The notes: generated by a model from the letters alone, not told the origin. Shown: positions 49,762 to 58,896, counted from the stretch's first letter. The stretch is 64,000 nucleotides of DNA from Diplocloster modestus (GCF_019042245.1 NZ_JAHQCX010000006.1:124001-188000); one strand, 5' to 3'. Translations and numbers: made by a program.

Positions 49762-50592
49762 TCACGCCTTAACGGCTCCAGCCATTCCTTCCACGAACTG
49801 ACGCTGGAACACAATGTAAATAATCAGGATTGGTATGATGGAAACCAGCACACCTGCGCTTAACAGACCGTAATCCGTACTGAATTCTCCCATAAAGCTC
49901 AAAAGCCCGTTGGGTACCGTCTTCATGGTATCCTTGGTAATCAGTACGCTCTGGAGTAAGAATTCGTTCCAGGTGTTCAGGAAATCCAGGATAAACATAG
50001 TCGCCACAGCTGGTTTTGCTACCGGCATGATTATGTTGGCGTAAAGCCTGTATTTTCCGCATCCGTCGATGGCCGCCGCCTCATCCAGTTCATTCGGTAT
50101 GGATCGGAAAAATCCGCGGAAGACCAGTGTTCCCAATGGAATTCCAAAACCGATATAGGTAAAGATCAGGCACAGATATGTATTATTCAGATGCAGTCTG
50201 GAGTACATAATATTTAACGGAATCAGCGCCATCTGTACCGGCAGCATCATTCCGACCAGGATAAAGATAAACAGCGCGTTGCTGTGGGGAAGCTTCATTC
50301 TTGTCAATGCAAATGCGCACATCGAAGAGATCAGCACTCCCAGCGGAACCTTGATCAGACATACCATGATACCGTTTGCCATGAATCTGCCGAGATTTCC
50401 GTTTGTCCATGCTTTCGAGAAGTTACTCCACTGAATCGTATCCGGGATGGAAAACAGATTCAGGTTTGAAAAGAATTCACTGGTGCTTCTGATTGCAGAC
50501 AGGAACAGCATGACCAGAGGAATGACCCAGATCAACGCTACCAGTGTCAGCACGATATAAAAGAGGATTTTCTTAATACTTTTTTTCTTCAC
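49762..50592 (-). CDS. Sugar ABC transporter permease, MalG/UgpE type
   Basis: 276 residues, six helices, with the docking loop DEAAAIDGCGKYRLYANIIMPVAKPA typical of the CUT1 family. The start is GTG at 50592 with GGGAGCGG upstream; 16 bp after the partner permease gene. With that permease it forms the channel of an oligosaccharide importer; the ATPase is absent from the locus and must be shared (MsmK-like), as is common in Bacillota. Confidence 0.92.
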   Translation of the reverse strand: MKKKSIKKILFYIVLTLVALIWVIPLVMLFLSAIRSTSEFFSNLNLFSIPDTIQWSNFSKAWTNGNLGRFMANGIMVCLIKVPLGVLISSMCAFALTRMKLPHSNALFIFILVGMMLPVQMALIPLNIMYSRLHLNNTYLCLIFTYIGFGIPLGTLVFRGFFRSIPNELDEAAAIDGCGKYRLYANIIMPVAKPAVATMFILDFLNTWNEFLLQSVLITKDTMKTVPNGLLSFMGEFSTDYGLLSAGVLVSIIPILIIYIVFQRQFVEGMAGAVKA

Positions 50593-50608
50593 TTTCCACC
50601 GCTCCCAT

Positions 50609-51478
50609 CTAGTCTTCTTTTGTGGAGTATATTACATACGGAACAATGATCACCATCATGATCGCCATCATAACCGTAGCGACAGCGCTTCCTGCCCCCA
50701 GGCTGTTGTAAGAGAAGGTCTGGTTATACATGTACGTGGCCAGTGTCTGCGTGGCATTCGCCGGCCCGCTGTCCGTCATTACATAGACAATATCGTACAC
50801 CTTCATGGATGCGATGATCTGTGTTGCCAGCACGATAACGAAGGTTTCTTTCAGCATCGGGACGATGACCCGGATGAACAGGTTGAACTTTCCGGCTCCG
50901 TCAATTCTGGCCGCTTCCAGGACATCCGACGACATAGTCTGCAGTCCTGCCAGGAAGTATAACATCGGCTGGCCAAGGCCCTGCCACAGCGCCGCGATGA
51001 ACACACAGTACAGCGCGATCTTTGGATTGGACAGGTAGGCGCCCTTTAAGGAATCCAGTCCCAGCGCGTCCAGGAATGTATTGATCATACCGAAGTTGGG
51101 GTTATACATCCATTTCCAGATAATACCTACGATGATCCAGGACAGCATGTAAGGGAAATAGAAGATCGACCTGTAAACGATACGCCCTTTAAAACGATTA
51201 TTCAGCACCAGTGCCAGGAGCAGCGCCAGTACCACTGTGATACAGACGGTCAGGACAATCCATATGATATTATTTTTCAGGGCAATCCGAAAGACCGCGT
51301 CGTTTGTAAATAAATTCACATAGTTTTTGATGCCTATGAATTTTTTCTCTGAAATTCCGTTCCAGTCAAAAAAGCTTAAGATCACGGAATAAAAGGTCGG
51401 AAAAACAATGATGATAAAATAGATGATCAAAGCCGGAGCCAAAAAAGATAGTGTTTTCAGCCGTTCCTTCGTCTTCAA
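50609..51478 (-). CDS. Sugar ABC transporter permease, MalF/UgpA type
   Basis: 289 residues, six helices, docking loop EAARIDGAGKFNLFIRVIVPML. The start is TTG at 51478 behind GGGAGGTTCACAAG. It is separated from the binding-protein gene by 98 bp that contain a strong hairpin (51509-51554), which probably limits read-through so that the binding protein is made in excess. Confidence 0.92.
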   Translation of the reverse strand: MKTKERLKTLSFLAPALIIYFIIIVFPTFYSVILSFFDWNGISEKKFIGIKNYVNLFTNDAVFRIALKNNIIWIVLTVCITVVLALLLALVLNNRFKGRIVYRSIFYFPYMLSWIIVGIIWKWMYNPNFGMINTFLDALGLDSLKGAYLSNPKIALYCVFIAALWQGLGQPMLYFLAGLQTMSSDVLEAARIDGAGKFNLFIRVIVPMLKETFVIVLATQIIASMKVYDIVYVMTDSGPANATQTLATYMYNQTFSYNSLGAGSAVATVMMAIMMVIIVPYVIYSTKED

Positions 51479-51508
51479 CTTGTGAACCTCCCATCTGTGT
51501 TAATACGC

Positions 51509-51554
51509 GGGCCTTTGCCCTTCAATAGGACTCCTATTGAAACAGCAAAGGCCC
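51509..51554 (-). terminator. Intercistronic hairpin after the binding-protein gene
   Basis: Two stacked stems: 10 bp (GGGCCTTTGC 51509-51518 with 51545-51554) and 10 bp (TTCAATAGGA 51521-51530 with 51532-51541) separated by a small bulge. No T run follows on the minus strand. The position between binding protein and permease fits a partial terminator or a 3'-end protecting structure. Confidence 0.7.
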
Positions 51555-51576
51555 TGCATATATTCATCTGCCTATA

Positions 51577-52935
51577 TTACTTATTTGCCGCTTTGTAAGA
51601 ATCAATGGCAGCCTGAATCTGCGCACCTGCCTGAGAGGGTTCGATGCTTCCCAGCAATACCGCCTCTTCCGTAGCGAATACAACATCCATGATTTCGTTC
51701 GGAACGTTCTGGTCGGTGGTGGTATAGCTTCCGGCTTCGTCGATCATTTCCAGAAGGCCGTCTGCCAGTGCCATGGAATCGGAAAGTTTCGCGCCTGCTA
51801 CAGCGGTGGGCTGCTCAATGGATGCATGGGCTGCCAGGCTTTCGTCACTGTAGTAGTAATCCCAGAACAGCATAGCTGCTTCAAACTGGTCATCGGTCAG
51901 GTTCTTGTTGAACTGTGTAGTTTTTACATAGGAAGAGATTCTTCCGGTTTTTCCATCCTGTCCGGTAGGCAGTGCAAAGAAGGAATACTGGGATGTGTCA
52001 TATCCGTTCGCCACGACATCGGAGGCCATACCGGAATTATCCATTACCATTGCGCTGCTGCCGCTGAATACATACATCTTGGCGTTGTTGGCGTCTTCTG
52101 TTACATAACCGTCGATGAAGTAGCCTTTGTCGCCCCAGTCTTTTAATTTTGCAAATGCATTGGTCACTGCTTCTGATTTGGACCAGTCTGCTTCCAGTGC
52201 GTTTAATGCGTCATGTTCTTCCGGTCCTGCATAGTACTCAAGCAGGGCTTCCAGATATCTGAAAATGTGCCATCCGCCTGTTGAGAAGGATGCCTGGCCG
52301 TTTTCTTTCAGGGTTGCACATACCTGTTCCAGTTCTTCAAATGTGGTCGGAACTTTCAGGCCGTATTTATCAAAAATGTCTGTCCGGTACCACAATACCA
52401 GTCCGGTGTAAACCTGAGGGAAGGCAATGATCTTGCCGTCATCTGTTTTACAGAGATCCAGCGCGGATTTCACGTATTTGTTTTCCCAATCGTGTTCCGC
52501 TGCATATGCGGACAGATCGTAGCACAGGTCAGCCGACGCATAGTAATTCGCGTAGTTATATCCGCCCCAGTTATACCACATATCGGGCAGGGTTCCTGAA
52601 GAAGCCGCAACCTTGGTGTTTGTCTTGATATCGTCTGTAGAATAGAAGGTGGGCTCGATCTTGATGTTCGGATAGAGCTTCGCGAAATCAGCGATTACCT
52701 GCTCGTCCGCATCTTTATGCCAGGTAGGAGACCAGAAGGTCAGGGTTACATCTTTATCAAACTTTGCACCGTCCGCAGCATCAGCTGCATCCGCATCAGC
52801 CGGAGCCTGAGTCTGCTCCGCTGCAGGCTCTTTGGAAGCCTCAGGCTGAGCTTCTTCCTCTTTGGATCCGCAGCCAGCTAACATAGAAGCCATCATTGTC
52901 AAGACTAATGTACATGCTAGTAATCTTTTTTTCAT
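51577..52935 (-). CDS. Sugar-binding lipoprotein of CUT1 ABC importer
   Basis: 452 residues from the ATG at 52935 (CGGAGGAAAATA upstream); the longer frame to 53172 has no ribosome site and covers the promoter. Lipoprotein signal with lipobox MLAGC, then an acidic Ala/Glu-rich linker to about residue 60. The family-1 solute-binding fold begins VTLTFWSPTWHKDADEQV, and GTLPDMWYNWGGYNYA matches the region lining the sugar site. Probably binds an oligosaccharide with arabinose, rhamnose or fucose, judging by the glycosidases of the locus. Own promoter at 53155-53183 flanked by SorC-type operators. Confidence 0.9.
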   Translation of the reverse strand: MKKRLLACTLVLTMMASMLAGCGSKEEEAQPEASKEPAAEQTQAPADADAADAADGAKFDKDVTLTFWSPTWHKDADEQVIADFAKLYPNIKIEPTFYSTDDIKTNTKVAASSGTLPDMWYNWGGYNYANYYASADLCYDLSAYAAEHDWENKYVKSALDLCKTDDGKIIAFPQVYTGLVLWYRTDIFDKYGLKVPTTFEELEQVCATLKENGQASFSTGGWHIFRYLEALLEYYAGPEEHDALNALEADWSKSEAVTNAFAKLKDWGDKGYFIDGYVTEDANNAKMYVFSGSSAMVMDNSGMASDVVANGYDTSQYSFFALPTGQDGKTGRISSYVKTTQFNKNLTDDQFEAAMLFWDYYYSDESLAAHASIEQPTAVAGAKLSDSMALADGLLEMIDEAGSYTTTDQNVPNEIMDVVFATEEAVLLGSIEPSQAGAQIQAAIDSYKAANK

Positions 52936-53116
52936 TATTTTCCTCCGTTCTGTGCGTTTTTCAGCACATACAGGTATGGGTGAACGTCCTTTGTTCAACC
53001 GTTCCCTCCTGCGTTTTCGCATTTCATCAATTATTATTTCATTTTTTTGAAACAGCAGTCTTATCCGGCGCCTGACAAAGCTTTGCTGTCTCCCCACAGA
53101 ATCATTTGGCGAAATT

Positions 53117-53129
53117 GCACATTTGCTCA
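53117..53129. promoter_or_regulatory. Candidate SorC operator, downstream of importer promoter
   Basis: GCACATTTGCTCA is the exact reverse complement of TGAGCAAATGTGC at 55767-55779 in the kinase/arabinofuranosidase spacer. It lies about 20 bp inside the predicted transcript of the binding-protein gene, where a bound repressor would block transcription. Confidence 0.6.
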
Positions 53130-53154
53130 ATTCATTTGCCTTTTCTCCAAAGAT

Positions 53155-53183
53155 ATTGTAACATTTTCTCATTTACTTGGCAA
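53155..53183 (-). promoter_or_regulatory. Promoter of the sugar importer operon
   Basis: Minus strand TTGCCA (53178-53183), 17-bp spacer, TACAAT (53155-53160). The leader to the start at 52935 is about 210 nt. The 322-bp gap 52936-53257 holds this promoter, the operators on both sides of it and no other gene. Confidence 0.65.
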
Positions 53184-53193
53184 TACGCTTAAA

Positions 53194-53240
53194 AAATAAG
53201 CACATATGTTACTTTTTTATTGCAACATTTGTGCTTATTT
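53194..53240. promoter_or_regulatory. Paired inverted operators upstream of importer promoter
   Basis: Two 19-bp copies of AAATAAGCACAWATGTTRC face each other (53194-53212 and, inverted, 53222-53240; 17 of 19 positions agree, the first 11 exactly). They sit just upstream of the -35 of the importer promoter and carry the GCACAnATGT core seen in the other sites of this locus. Confidence 0.65.
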
Positions 53241-53257
53241 CAATTATTTCAGCCTAT

Positions 53258-54214
53258 TCATGACAGTTTCACCATTTTTTCCGCTGTCGAGCTGTCCGAA
53301 ATCAGCACATCCACGAAGCCGCCCTTGATTGCTCCAAGCAGAGCTTCCGCTTTCACTTCACCAGTAGCCACCACTATGACTTCCTTTATCTTACGGATGT
53401 CCTCCAGCTCGATACCGACGCATCTGCGGTTCCAGGCATTGTCCAGAATCTTACCATCCTTATTGAAAAACCTGGCGCCCAGGCAGCCGATGGCCCCCTG
53501 ATCCCGGATCTCGTCGAACATTTCTTTCGTCATATACCCCAGCCACGGGTTGGAGTCCGTTACCTTCTCAAGCGTACCGATACTGGTGAGAACGATATCC
53601 GCATGGGTAGCCAACGACAGGGTACTCGCCACATTCTTATCCTTCATGATCTGGTTTTTCACATAGATATCCGGCACAAACAGCGGGGAGTTCAGCCCGT
53701 AGACGATACCACCGTATTTGGATGCCAGCCGGTTGGCGATATTGTCGCTGTTGCTCATCAGATTCGTGGTAGCCGCCGATCCCATAATCTGTACGATATC
53801 GATGGGGATCTCCTCCACATCGGTGATCGCCTCCACTGTCCGGCGGATCGTCCCGCCCCAGGAGATTCCCACGATCATTTTCCGGTTGATCTTTTCTTTC
53901 AGCAGCGCCGCCGCCAGTTTTACCACGCCGTCCCTTACTTCCTCTTCCGTCTTCTGGCCGCTGTTGTAGAGCTGCACTTCCTTTAAATGAAACCGCTCCT
54001 TTAAGCGCTCCTCGAAGGAGTGATTCCTCTCCAGGATATGATTGATGCGGAATTCCACCACGCCCATCTCGTGCGCCTTTTTCAGAATCCGGGAAATCCT
54101 GGCCCTGGATAGATACAGCTGGTTCCCGATCTCCTCCTGTGTCATATCCTTCTCATAATACATCGAAGCCACTTCCGTCATAAGGCTTAACTGCACCATT
54201 TCCTTCTTGTTCAT
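53258..54214 (-). CDS. SorC/LsrR-family sugar-responsive repressor
   Basis: 318 residues. An N-terminal helix-turn-helix (MTQEEIGNQLYLSRARISRILKKA, about 24-47) is followed by the SorC sugar-binding domain (GISWGGTIRRTVEAI, VQIMGSA, GDVxFN-like GCLGARFFNKDGK near 245). Members bind phosphorylated sugars and release DNA. It lies between a sugar kinase gene and the importer, so the kinase product is a likely inducer. Five GCACA/ATGTGC-type sites at 53117-53240 and 55767-55841 are its probable operators. AAGGAGGGG precedes the ATG. Confidence 0.9.
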   Translation of the reverse strand: MNKKEMVQLSLMTEVASMYYEKDMTQEEIGNQLYLSRARISRILKKAHEMGVVEFRINHILERNHSFEERLKERFHLKEVQLYNSGQKTEEEVRDGVVKLAAALLKEKINRKMIVGISWGGTIRRTVEAITDVEEIPIDIVQIMGSAATTNLMSNSDNIANRLASKYGGIVYGLNSPLFVPDIYVKNQIMKDKNVASTLSLATHADIVLTSIGTLEKVTDSNPWLGYMTKEMFDEIRDQGAIGCLGARFFNKDGKILDNAWNRRCVGIELEDIRKIKEVIVVATGEVKAEALLGAIKGGFVDVLISDSSTAEKMVKLS

Positions 54215-54254
54215 CTCATTCCCCTCCTTACCGCGTTTTCAGGATCTAAAACCG

Positions 54255-55730
54255 TCATGCATCCTCTAACGCCCGGTACAACCGCTTCCTCTTTTGTATC
54301 ATCTCCCGGTAGATCTGTGTGTTCTCCCGTACCGGGCTATAGCTGTCTTTCCCTGCGGCCAGCAGCCTTTCCGCTTCCTTAGGCCCTTTCACAATCCCAA
54401 ACGCCATGGCGGCGCTTAAGAACGCTCCCTTCGCCGTAGCCTCCGGGTCCTGCCCCAGCAGCAGCGTGCGGCCGCAGGCGTCCGCCTGTATCTGGTTGAA
54501 CAGCTCGCTCTTCGTCAATCCTCCGGACAGGCAGACCTTCGATGCCGGCCCCGTATATTCCTCTATCACCGACAGGTTTTCCGCCGTCTCAAGAGCGATT
54601 CCCTCCAGCAGCGCCCGGGCAAAATCTCCTCTGGTATTCTGCAGGGTCACATTCAGGAAACTTCCGGTGGCGCGGCTGTTCCAGTCCGGTGAACCTCTTC
54701 CCTGAAAATAGGGGAGCACAATGATTCCTTTCGAGCCCACCGGAGACTGCCAGGCCTCCCGGTTCACCTTCTGTATTCCCTCTTCCTTCTCGTCGTAAAA
54801 CTCCCGGAAGAACCATTCATATAAAATAGCCGACGACAGCATACTGGCTTCCACTATGTACTGCCCCTGAACCGCGGAGACATTGCACAGAAAACGCATA
54901 TCCGGATCCAGCACCGGTTCCCCGGAGCAGGCGATCAGATAGGCCCCCGTTCCCGTAGTGGCCTGGACGCTGCCGCTCTCCATCACGCCGGCTCCCAGGG
55001 CCCCGCACTGCTGGTCACCGCCTGCCGTCACCACAGGCGTTCCCTCCGCCAATCCGCAGGCCGCGGCAAAAGCAGGTGTCAGACGGCCCAGAACCGAGCC
55101 CTGCGGGATCAGCGGACACAGCTTCTCCCGGTCAAGCCCAAACAGGCGAAGCATCTGATCATCCCATTCCAGATCCCGGATATTCATGAGCCCCGTACGG
55201 CTCCCATAAGTGTAATCACTGGCCCATACGCCGGTCATTTTATAGTGAAGGTAATCGGCCACCGTAGCGATCAGCGCGGCTTTCTTATAGATATCCGGCA
55301 TCTGCCTTTTCATCCACGCGGCTTTCACTCCGGAAAATACGGGATACAGCCGGACGCCGGTGTGTTCATAGACCTGTCTTTCACAGTCTTTCAACTCTTC
55401 GCATACGCCGGCGGCCCGTTTGTCCTGCCACATGACGATCTCACTTAAAGGTTCCCCCTCCCGGTCCACCGCCAGCACGCAGGACCTCAGCGCCGTGGTC
55501 GTGATCCCGATCACAGGGATTCCCCTCTTTGCGGCGGCCTCCGCGCATGTCCTGACCACTTCGGTCAGATGGTCCCGGTAGACTTCCGCTTTTTGTTTCA
55601 CACAACAATCCGATTCATAGATCGGAATACTTCCCACCGATGTTTTAAAAATCATATTCCCGTCAAGGTCATACAGGATGCCTCTCATATTGGAGGTTCC
55701 CACATCAACTGCCAATACTGCTTCCATCAT
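54255..55730 (-). CDS. FGGY-family sugar kinase (xylulokinase/gluconokinase-like)
   Basis: 491 residues with the two actin-like lobes of FGGY kinases: VDVGTSNMRGILYDLDG (phosphate loop 1) at the N-terminus, MWQDKRA in the sugar site, VTAGGDQQCGALGAG in the centre and VCLSGGLTKSELFNQIQADACG (FGGY-type signature) near residue 410. It should phosphorylate a pentulose, rhamnulose, fuculose or sugar acid derived from the glycan. The start is ATG 55730 or the next ATG, with AAGAGGAG upstream. Divergent from the arabinofuranosidase gene; the SorC gene follows after 40 bp. Confidence 0.88.
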   Translation of the reverse strand: MMEAVLAVDVGTSNMRGILYDLDGNMIFKTSVGSIPIYESDCCVKQKAEVYRDHLTEVVRTCAEAAAKRGIPVIGITTTALRSCVLAVDREGEPLSEIVMWQDKRAAGVCEELKDCERQVYEHTGVRLYPVFSGVKAAWMKRQMPDIYKKAALIATVADYLHYKMTGVWASDYTYGSRTGLMNIRDLEWDDQMLRLFGLDREKLCPLIPQGSVLGRLTPAFAAACGLAEGTPVVTAGGDQQCGALGAGVMESGSVQATTGTGAYLIACSGEPVLDPDMRFLCNVSAVQGQYIVEASMLSSAILYEWFFREFYDEKEEGIQKVNREAWQSPVGSKGIIVLPYFQGRGSPDWNSRATGSFLNVTLQNTRGDFARALLEGIALETAENLSVIEEYTGPASKVCLSGGLTKSELFNQIQADACGRTLLLGQDPEATAKGAFLSAAMAFGIVKGPKEAERLLAAGKDSYSPVRENTQIYREMIQKRKRLYRALEDA

Positions 55731-55766
55731 CTTCTCCTCTTAATCGTGCAACTTTTCGGCTATATA

Positions 55767-55841
55767 TGAGCAAATGTGCCTTTTTTGGTTTAGATATGGA
55801 TTATTTATGCAATTATGTTATCATATAAAGCACAGATGTGC
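55767..55841. promoter_or_regulatory. Two candidate SorC operators in the kinase/arabinofuranosidase spacer
   Basis: TGAGCAAATGTGC (55767-55779, identical to the inverted site at 53117-53129) and the palindrome GCACAGATGTGC (55830-55841) lie 51 bp apart centre to centre in the 150-bp divergent region, where they can control both genes. Confidence 0.6.
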
Positions 55842-55880
55842 AAGTTGTTTCATTTGAAAATAAGGAGAAGGAGAAGAGTT

Positions 55881-57443
55881 GTGAAATCGTCGAAAATAAT
55901 TCTGGATCGATCTTATGTAGTTGGCAAAATTGACAACCGGCTTTTCGGCTCATTTGTGGAGCATCTGGGGCGCTGCGTCTATGAAGGGCTGTATGAGCCA
56001 TCGCACCCCCTGGCAGACGAACTGGGATTCCGAAAAGATGTGCTGGACATGGTCCGGGATCTGGGCATATCCCTGATCCGTTATCCCGGAGGCAATTTCG
56101 TATCAGGTTTTCACTGGGAAGACTCGGTAGGTCCTGTCTCGCAGCGTCCCCGCCGTCTGGATCTGGCCTGGAAGACGACAGAGAGCAATGAAGTGGGCCT
56201 CCATGAATTTGCCGCCTTTTGTAAAAAAGCCGGCGCGTCGCTTATGTATTCGGTTAATCTGGGCACCCGCGGAGCCGACGACGCCAGGAATGTGGTGGAG
56301 TACGCGAATCATGCCGGCGGAACTTACTGGTCCGACCTGCGTATCAAAAACGGCGCCGAGAAGCCCTTCGGCATCCCGTTGTGGTGTCTGGGCAATGAGA
56401 TGGACGCCGCCTGGCAGACGGGTCAGAAGAGCGCTCAGGAATATGGCCGCCTGGCCAGAGAATCCGCCAAAGTCATGAAGCTGGTTGACCCCGGTATCGA
56501 GCTGGTCGTATGCGGTTCCACCGGTCCTGTGATCGAGACCTTCGGCGACTGGGAGCTGACCGTGCTGGACGAGTGCTACGACTATGTCGATTACGTGTCC
56601 CTGCACCGGTATTATGAAAACCCGGAACATGATACCGCCAGTTTTCTGGCCAACACGCTGGATATGGAGGACTTCATCCACACGGTGGCCTGCATCTGCG
56701 ACACGGTGAAAGGGAAGAAACACAGGAAAAAGAAACTGAACCTCTCCTTCGATGAGTGGAACGTATGGTATCACACCAAAGGACAGGACGAAGAGCTGAT
56801 CGCAGCGGACCGTTGGGGACAGGCGCTGCCTCTGTTACAGGATGTCTATAACTTTGAAGACGCCCTGGTCGTCGGGCTGATGCTGATCACCCTGTTAAAG
56901 CACGCGGACCGGATCAAAATCTCCTGCCTGGCACAGTTAGTCAACGTCATCGCCCCGATCATGACGGAAAAAGGCGGCGGCGCATGGGCCCAGACCATCT
57001 TCTATCCCTTCATGCATGTGGCAAAATACGCAAAGGATACGGATGTCCTGATGACTCTGATCGATACCCCTCTGTACGACTGTAAGAAATATACCTCGGT
57101 TCCGTATCTGGACGGGGTTGCCGTTATGGCCGTTGACGCGCAGACCGGAGTCTGCAGGGAGGTCACTTTGTTCTGTGTCAGCCGGGACCCTGATGAAGAA
57201 CATACGGTAACGCTGGATCTGCGCTCCTTCGGTTCCCTGTCCATTAAGGAACATATCCTGCTGCATCATGATAATGTAAACGCCTGCAATACGCAGTCCG
57301 ATCCGTTTCGTGTAGCACCCGCGCCCGGCCCGGGAGGAACTGTGGAAGACCAGACCGCGGTTATTCGCGTCCCCGCTTTGAGTTGGAATGTTTTCCGGTT
57401 TACCGCGTGCGAACAAGAATTCGAACAGAAACCAGATAGGTAA
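55881..57443 (+). CDS. GH51 alpha-L-arabinofuranosidase
   Basis: 520 residues from the GTG at 55881, preceded by two AAGGAG-like sites; upstream ATGs have none. The catalytic barrel starts after a short strand (IDNRLFGSFVEHLGRCVYEG, RYPGGNFVSGFHWEDSVGP). Acid/base E173 is in CLGNEMD and nucleophile E292 in SFDEWNVW, nearly the same numbering as characterised GH51 enzymes. A C-terminal beta domain closes the protein. No signal peptide, so it trims arabinose from imported arabino-oligosaccharides. Under the SorC operators at 55767-55841. The fucosidase gene follows after 130 bp containing a dispersed repeat. Confidence 0.93.
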   Translation: MKSSKIILDRSYVVGKIDNRLFGSFVEHLGRCVYEGLYEPSHPLADELGFRKDVLDMVRDLGISLIRYPGGNFVSGFHWEDSVGPVSQRPRRLDLAWKTTESNEVGLHEFAAFCKKAGASLMYSVNLGTRGADDARNVVEYANHAGGTYWSDLRIKNGAEKPFGIPLWCLGNEMDAAWQTGQKSAQEYGRLARESAKVMKLVDPGIELVVCGSTGPVIETFGDWELTVLDECYDYVDYVSLHRYYENPEHDTASFLANTLDMEDFIHTVACICDTVKGKKHRKKKLNLSFDEWNVWYHTKGQDEELIAADRWGQALPLLQDVYNFEDALVVGLMLITLLKHADRIKISCLAQLVNVIAPIMTEKGGGAWAQTIFYPFMHVAKYAKDTDVLMTLIDTPLYDCKKYTSVPYLDGVAVMAVDAQTGVCREVTLFCVSRDPDEEHTVTLDLRSFGSLSIKEHILLHHDNVNACNTQSDPFRVAPAPGPGGTVEDQTAVIRVPALSWNVFRFTACEQEFEQKPDR

Positions 57444-57453
57444 AGCCGGAACG

Positions 57454-57519
57454 CTCTGCCCGTAGCGGGCCCCGTACGCGGTATCTTCCTTACTGCCGCT
57501 GTGCGATCCACGCGAAGCC
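57454..57519. repeat. Dispersed 66-bp GC-rich element, copy B
   Basis: Ungapped hand alignment to 16408-16473 gives 51 of 66 identical bases. It lies in the 130-bp space between the arabinofuranosidase and fucosidase genes, starting 11 bp after the stop. Its end complementarity is weaker than in copy A. Confidence 0.65.
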
Positions 57520-57573
57520 TGTTAAGCAACATGTACTATAGACCAACGTATTCGATTGAAAGGAGAATCACTC

Positions 57574-58896
57574 ATGAAATTTAAACCAGAAATGGATTCC
57601 ATCCGCACCCACACCGTACCCCAATGGTACGATGACTGCAAGCTGGGCATCTTCATCCACTGGGGCCTCTACTCCGTCCCCGCCTGGGCATATCCTTCCG
57701 GGAAACTCGGCACCATCCCCTTTGACGAGCGGTGGTTTGCCTATAACCCCTACGCAGAATGGTACTGCAACTCCGTGCGCGCCGGATTCGGCCCCACTTA
57801 TGAGCATCATGTAAAAACCTACGGCGCAGATTTCGATTACGAATCCTTTACCGATCTGTGGAAAGCCGAGCGCTGGGATCCGGCCCAATGGGCGGAGCTG
57901 TTCAAGAAATCCGGAGCCCGCTATGTGATCCCCACCACGAAGCACCACGACGGCTTCTGCCTTTGGAACACCAAGTATACGGATTACAACTCTTATCAAA
58001 AGGGCCCCGGCCGCGATCTCATGAAAGAGCTGTGCGACGCGGTACGCTCCGAAGGTATGCGCTTCGGCGTCTACTACTCCGGCATGTTAAACTGGCACGT
58101 CACCCACAATGCCATGATGAGTGACTATGAAGTACATCATCCGAACAATATCACGAACGGATACGCCGACTTTGCCTATAACCAGATGATGGAGCTGGTG
58201 GACACCTTTGAGCCTTCCGTGCTGTGGAACGATCTGGACTGGCCGCTTAAGGGGCTTGATGATCTCCCCTATCTCTTCGCCCACTATTACAATACCGTTC
58301 CCGAAGGTGTGGTAAATGACCGCTGGCACGATGTCTGGTTTGATTACAAAACCAAAGAGTACCACCGGGGCGACAAGTTCCTGGAGCAGAAATGGGAATG
58401 CTGCCAGGGCATGGGCTTATCCTTCGGATACAACCAGGTCGAAACCGACGAACACTATGTAAGCCACAACGAACTGATCACCCTGCTGATCGACACCGTG
58501 GCCTACAACGGCAATCTCCTGATCAATGTAGGCCCGAAAGCGGACGGAACCATTCCCGAAGAACAGGAAAGCCGTCTTCTCTATCTCGGAAAATGGATGG
58601 AGGTCAACAGCCCCGCCATCTATTCCACGAAGCCCTTCAGCCGACAAAAAGAAGAGCTGGAAACCGGAGAAATTGTCTACTACACGCAGAATGACTCTTC
58701 CATCTTCCTGCTGGTCACGAATCCGAAAGCCGGAAACAGCACGCTGCGCATTCCGGAACCGGCATTTTCCTGCGATTACCGCAAAACACTGGGTAACTTT
58801 GGCGCAAATGTAGCCATCTCAGAAGGAAACCTGGTAATCGACCTGCTGGATATCCCCGCCGGCTCCGCCCCCGTTGTGCTGGAATTCACCAAATAG
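57574..58896 (+). CDS. GH29 alpha-L-fucosidase
   Basis: 440 residues from the ATG at 57574 (AAAGGAG upstream). GH29 barrel marks: FIHWGLYSVPAWA near the N-terminus, YVIPTTKHHDGFCLWNTKYTDYN, then VLWNDLDWP with nucleophile D220 (the Asp of the WND motif in characterised enzymes), and NGNLLINVGPKADG. The WND form and the length point to the broader-specificity GH29-A type. No signal peptide. It probably removes terminal fucose from the same glycan as the arabinofuranosidase. The stop is three bases before a nested palindrome. Confidence 0.93.
   Translation: MKFKPEMDSIRTHTVPQWYDDCKLGIFIHWGLYSVPAWAYPSGKLGTIPFDERWFAYNPYAEWYCNSVRAGFGPTYEHHVKTYGADFDYESFTDLWKAERWDPAQWAELFKKSGARYVIPTTKHHDGFCLWNTKYTDYNSYQKGPGRDLMKELCDAVRSEGMRFGVYYSGMLNWHVTHNAMMSDYEVHHPNNITNGYADFAYNQMMELVDTFEPSVLWNDLDWPLKGLDDLPYLFAHYYNTVPEGVVNDRWHDVWFDYKTKEYHRGDKFLEQKWECCQGMGLSFGYNQVETDEHYVSHNELITLLIDTVAYNGNLLINVGPKADGTIPEEQESRLLYLGKWMEVNSPAIYSTKPFSRQKEELETGEIVYYTQNDSSIFLLVTNPKAGNSTLRIPEPAFSCDYRKTLGNFGANVAISEGNLVIDLLDIPAGSAPVVLEFTK

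Noticed and set aside
52936..53172. 79-codon extension of the sugar-binding lipoprotein
   Set aside because: It would hide the lipoprotein signal and covers the promoter -10 and an operator; a strong ribosome site marks the ATG at 52935.
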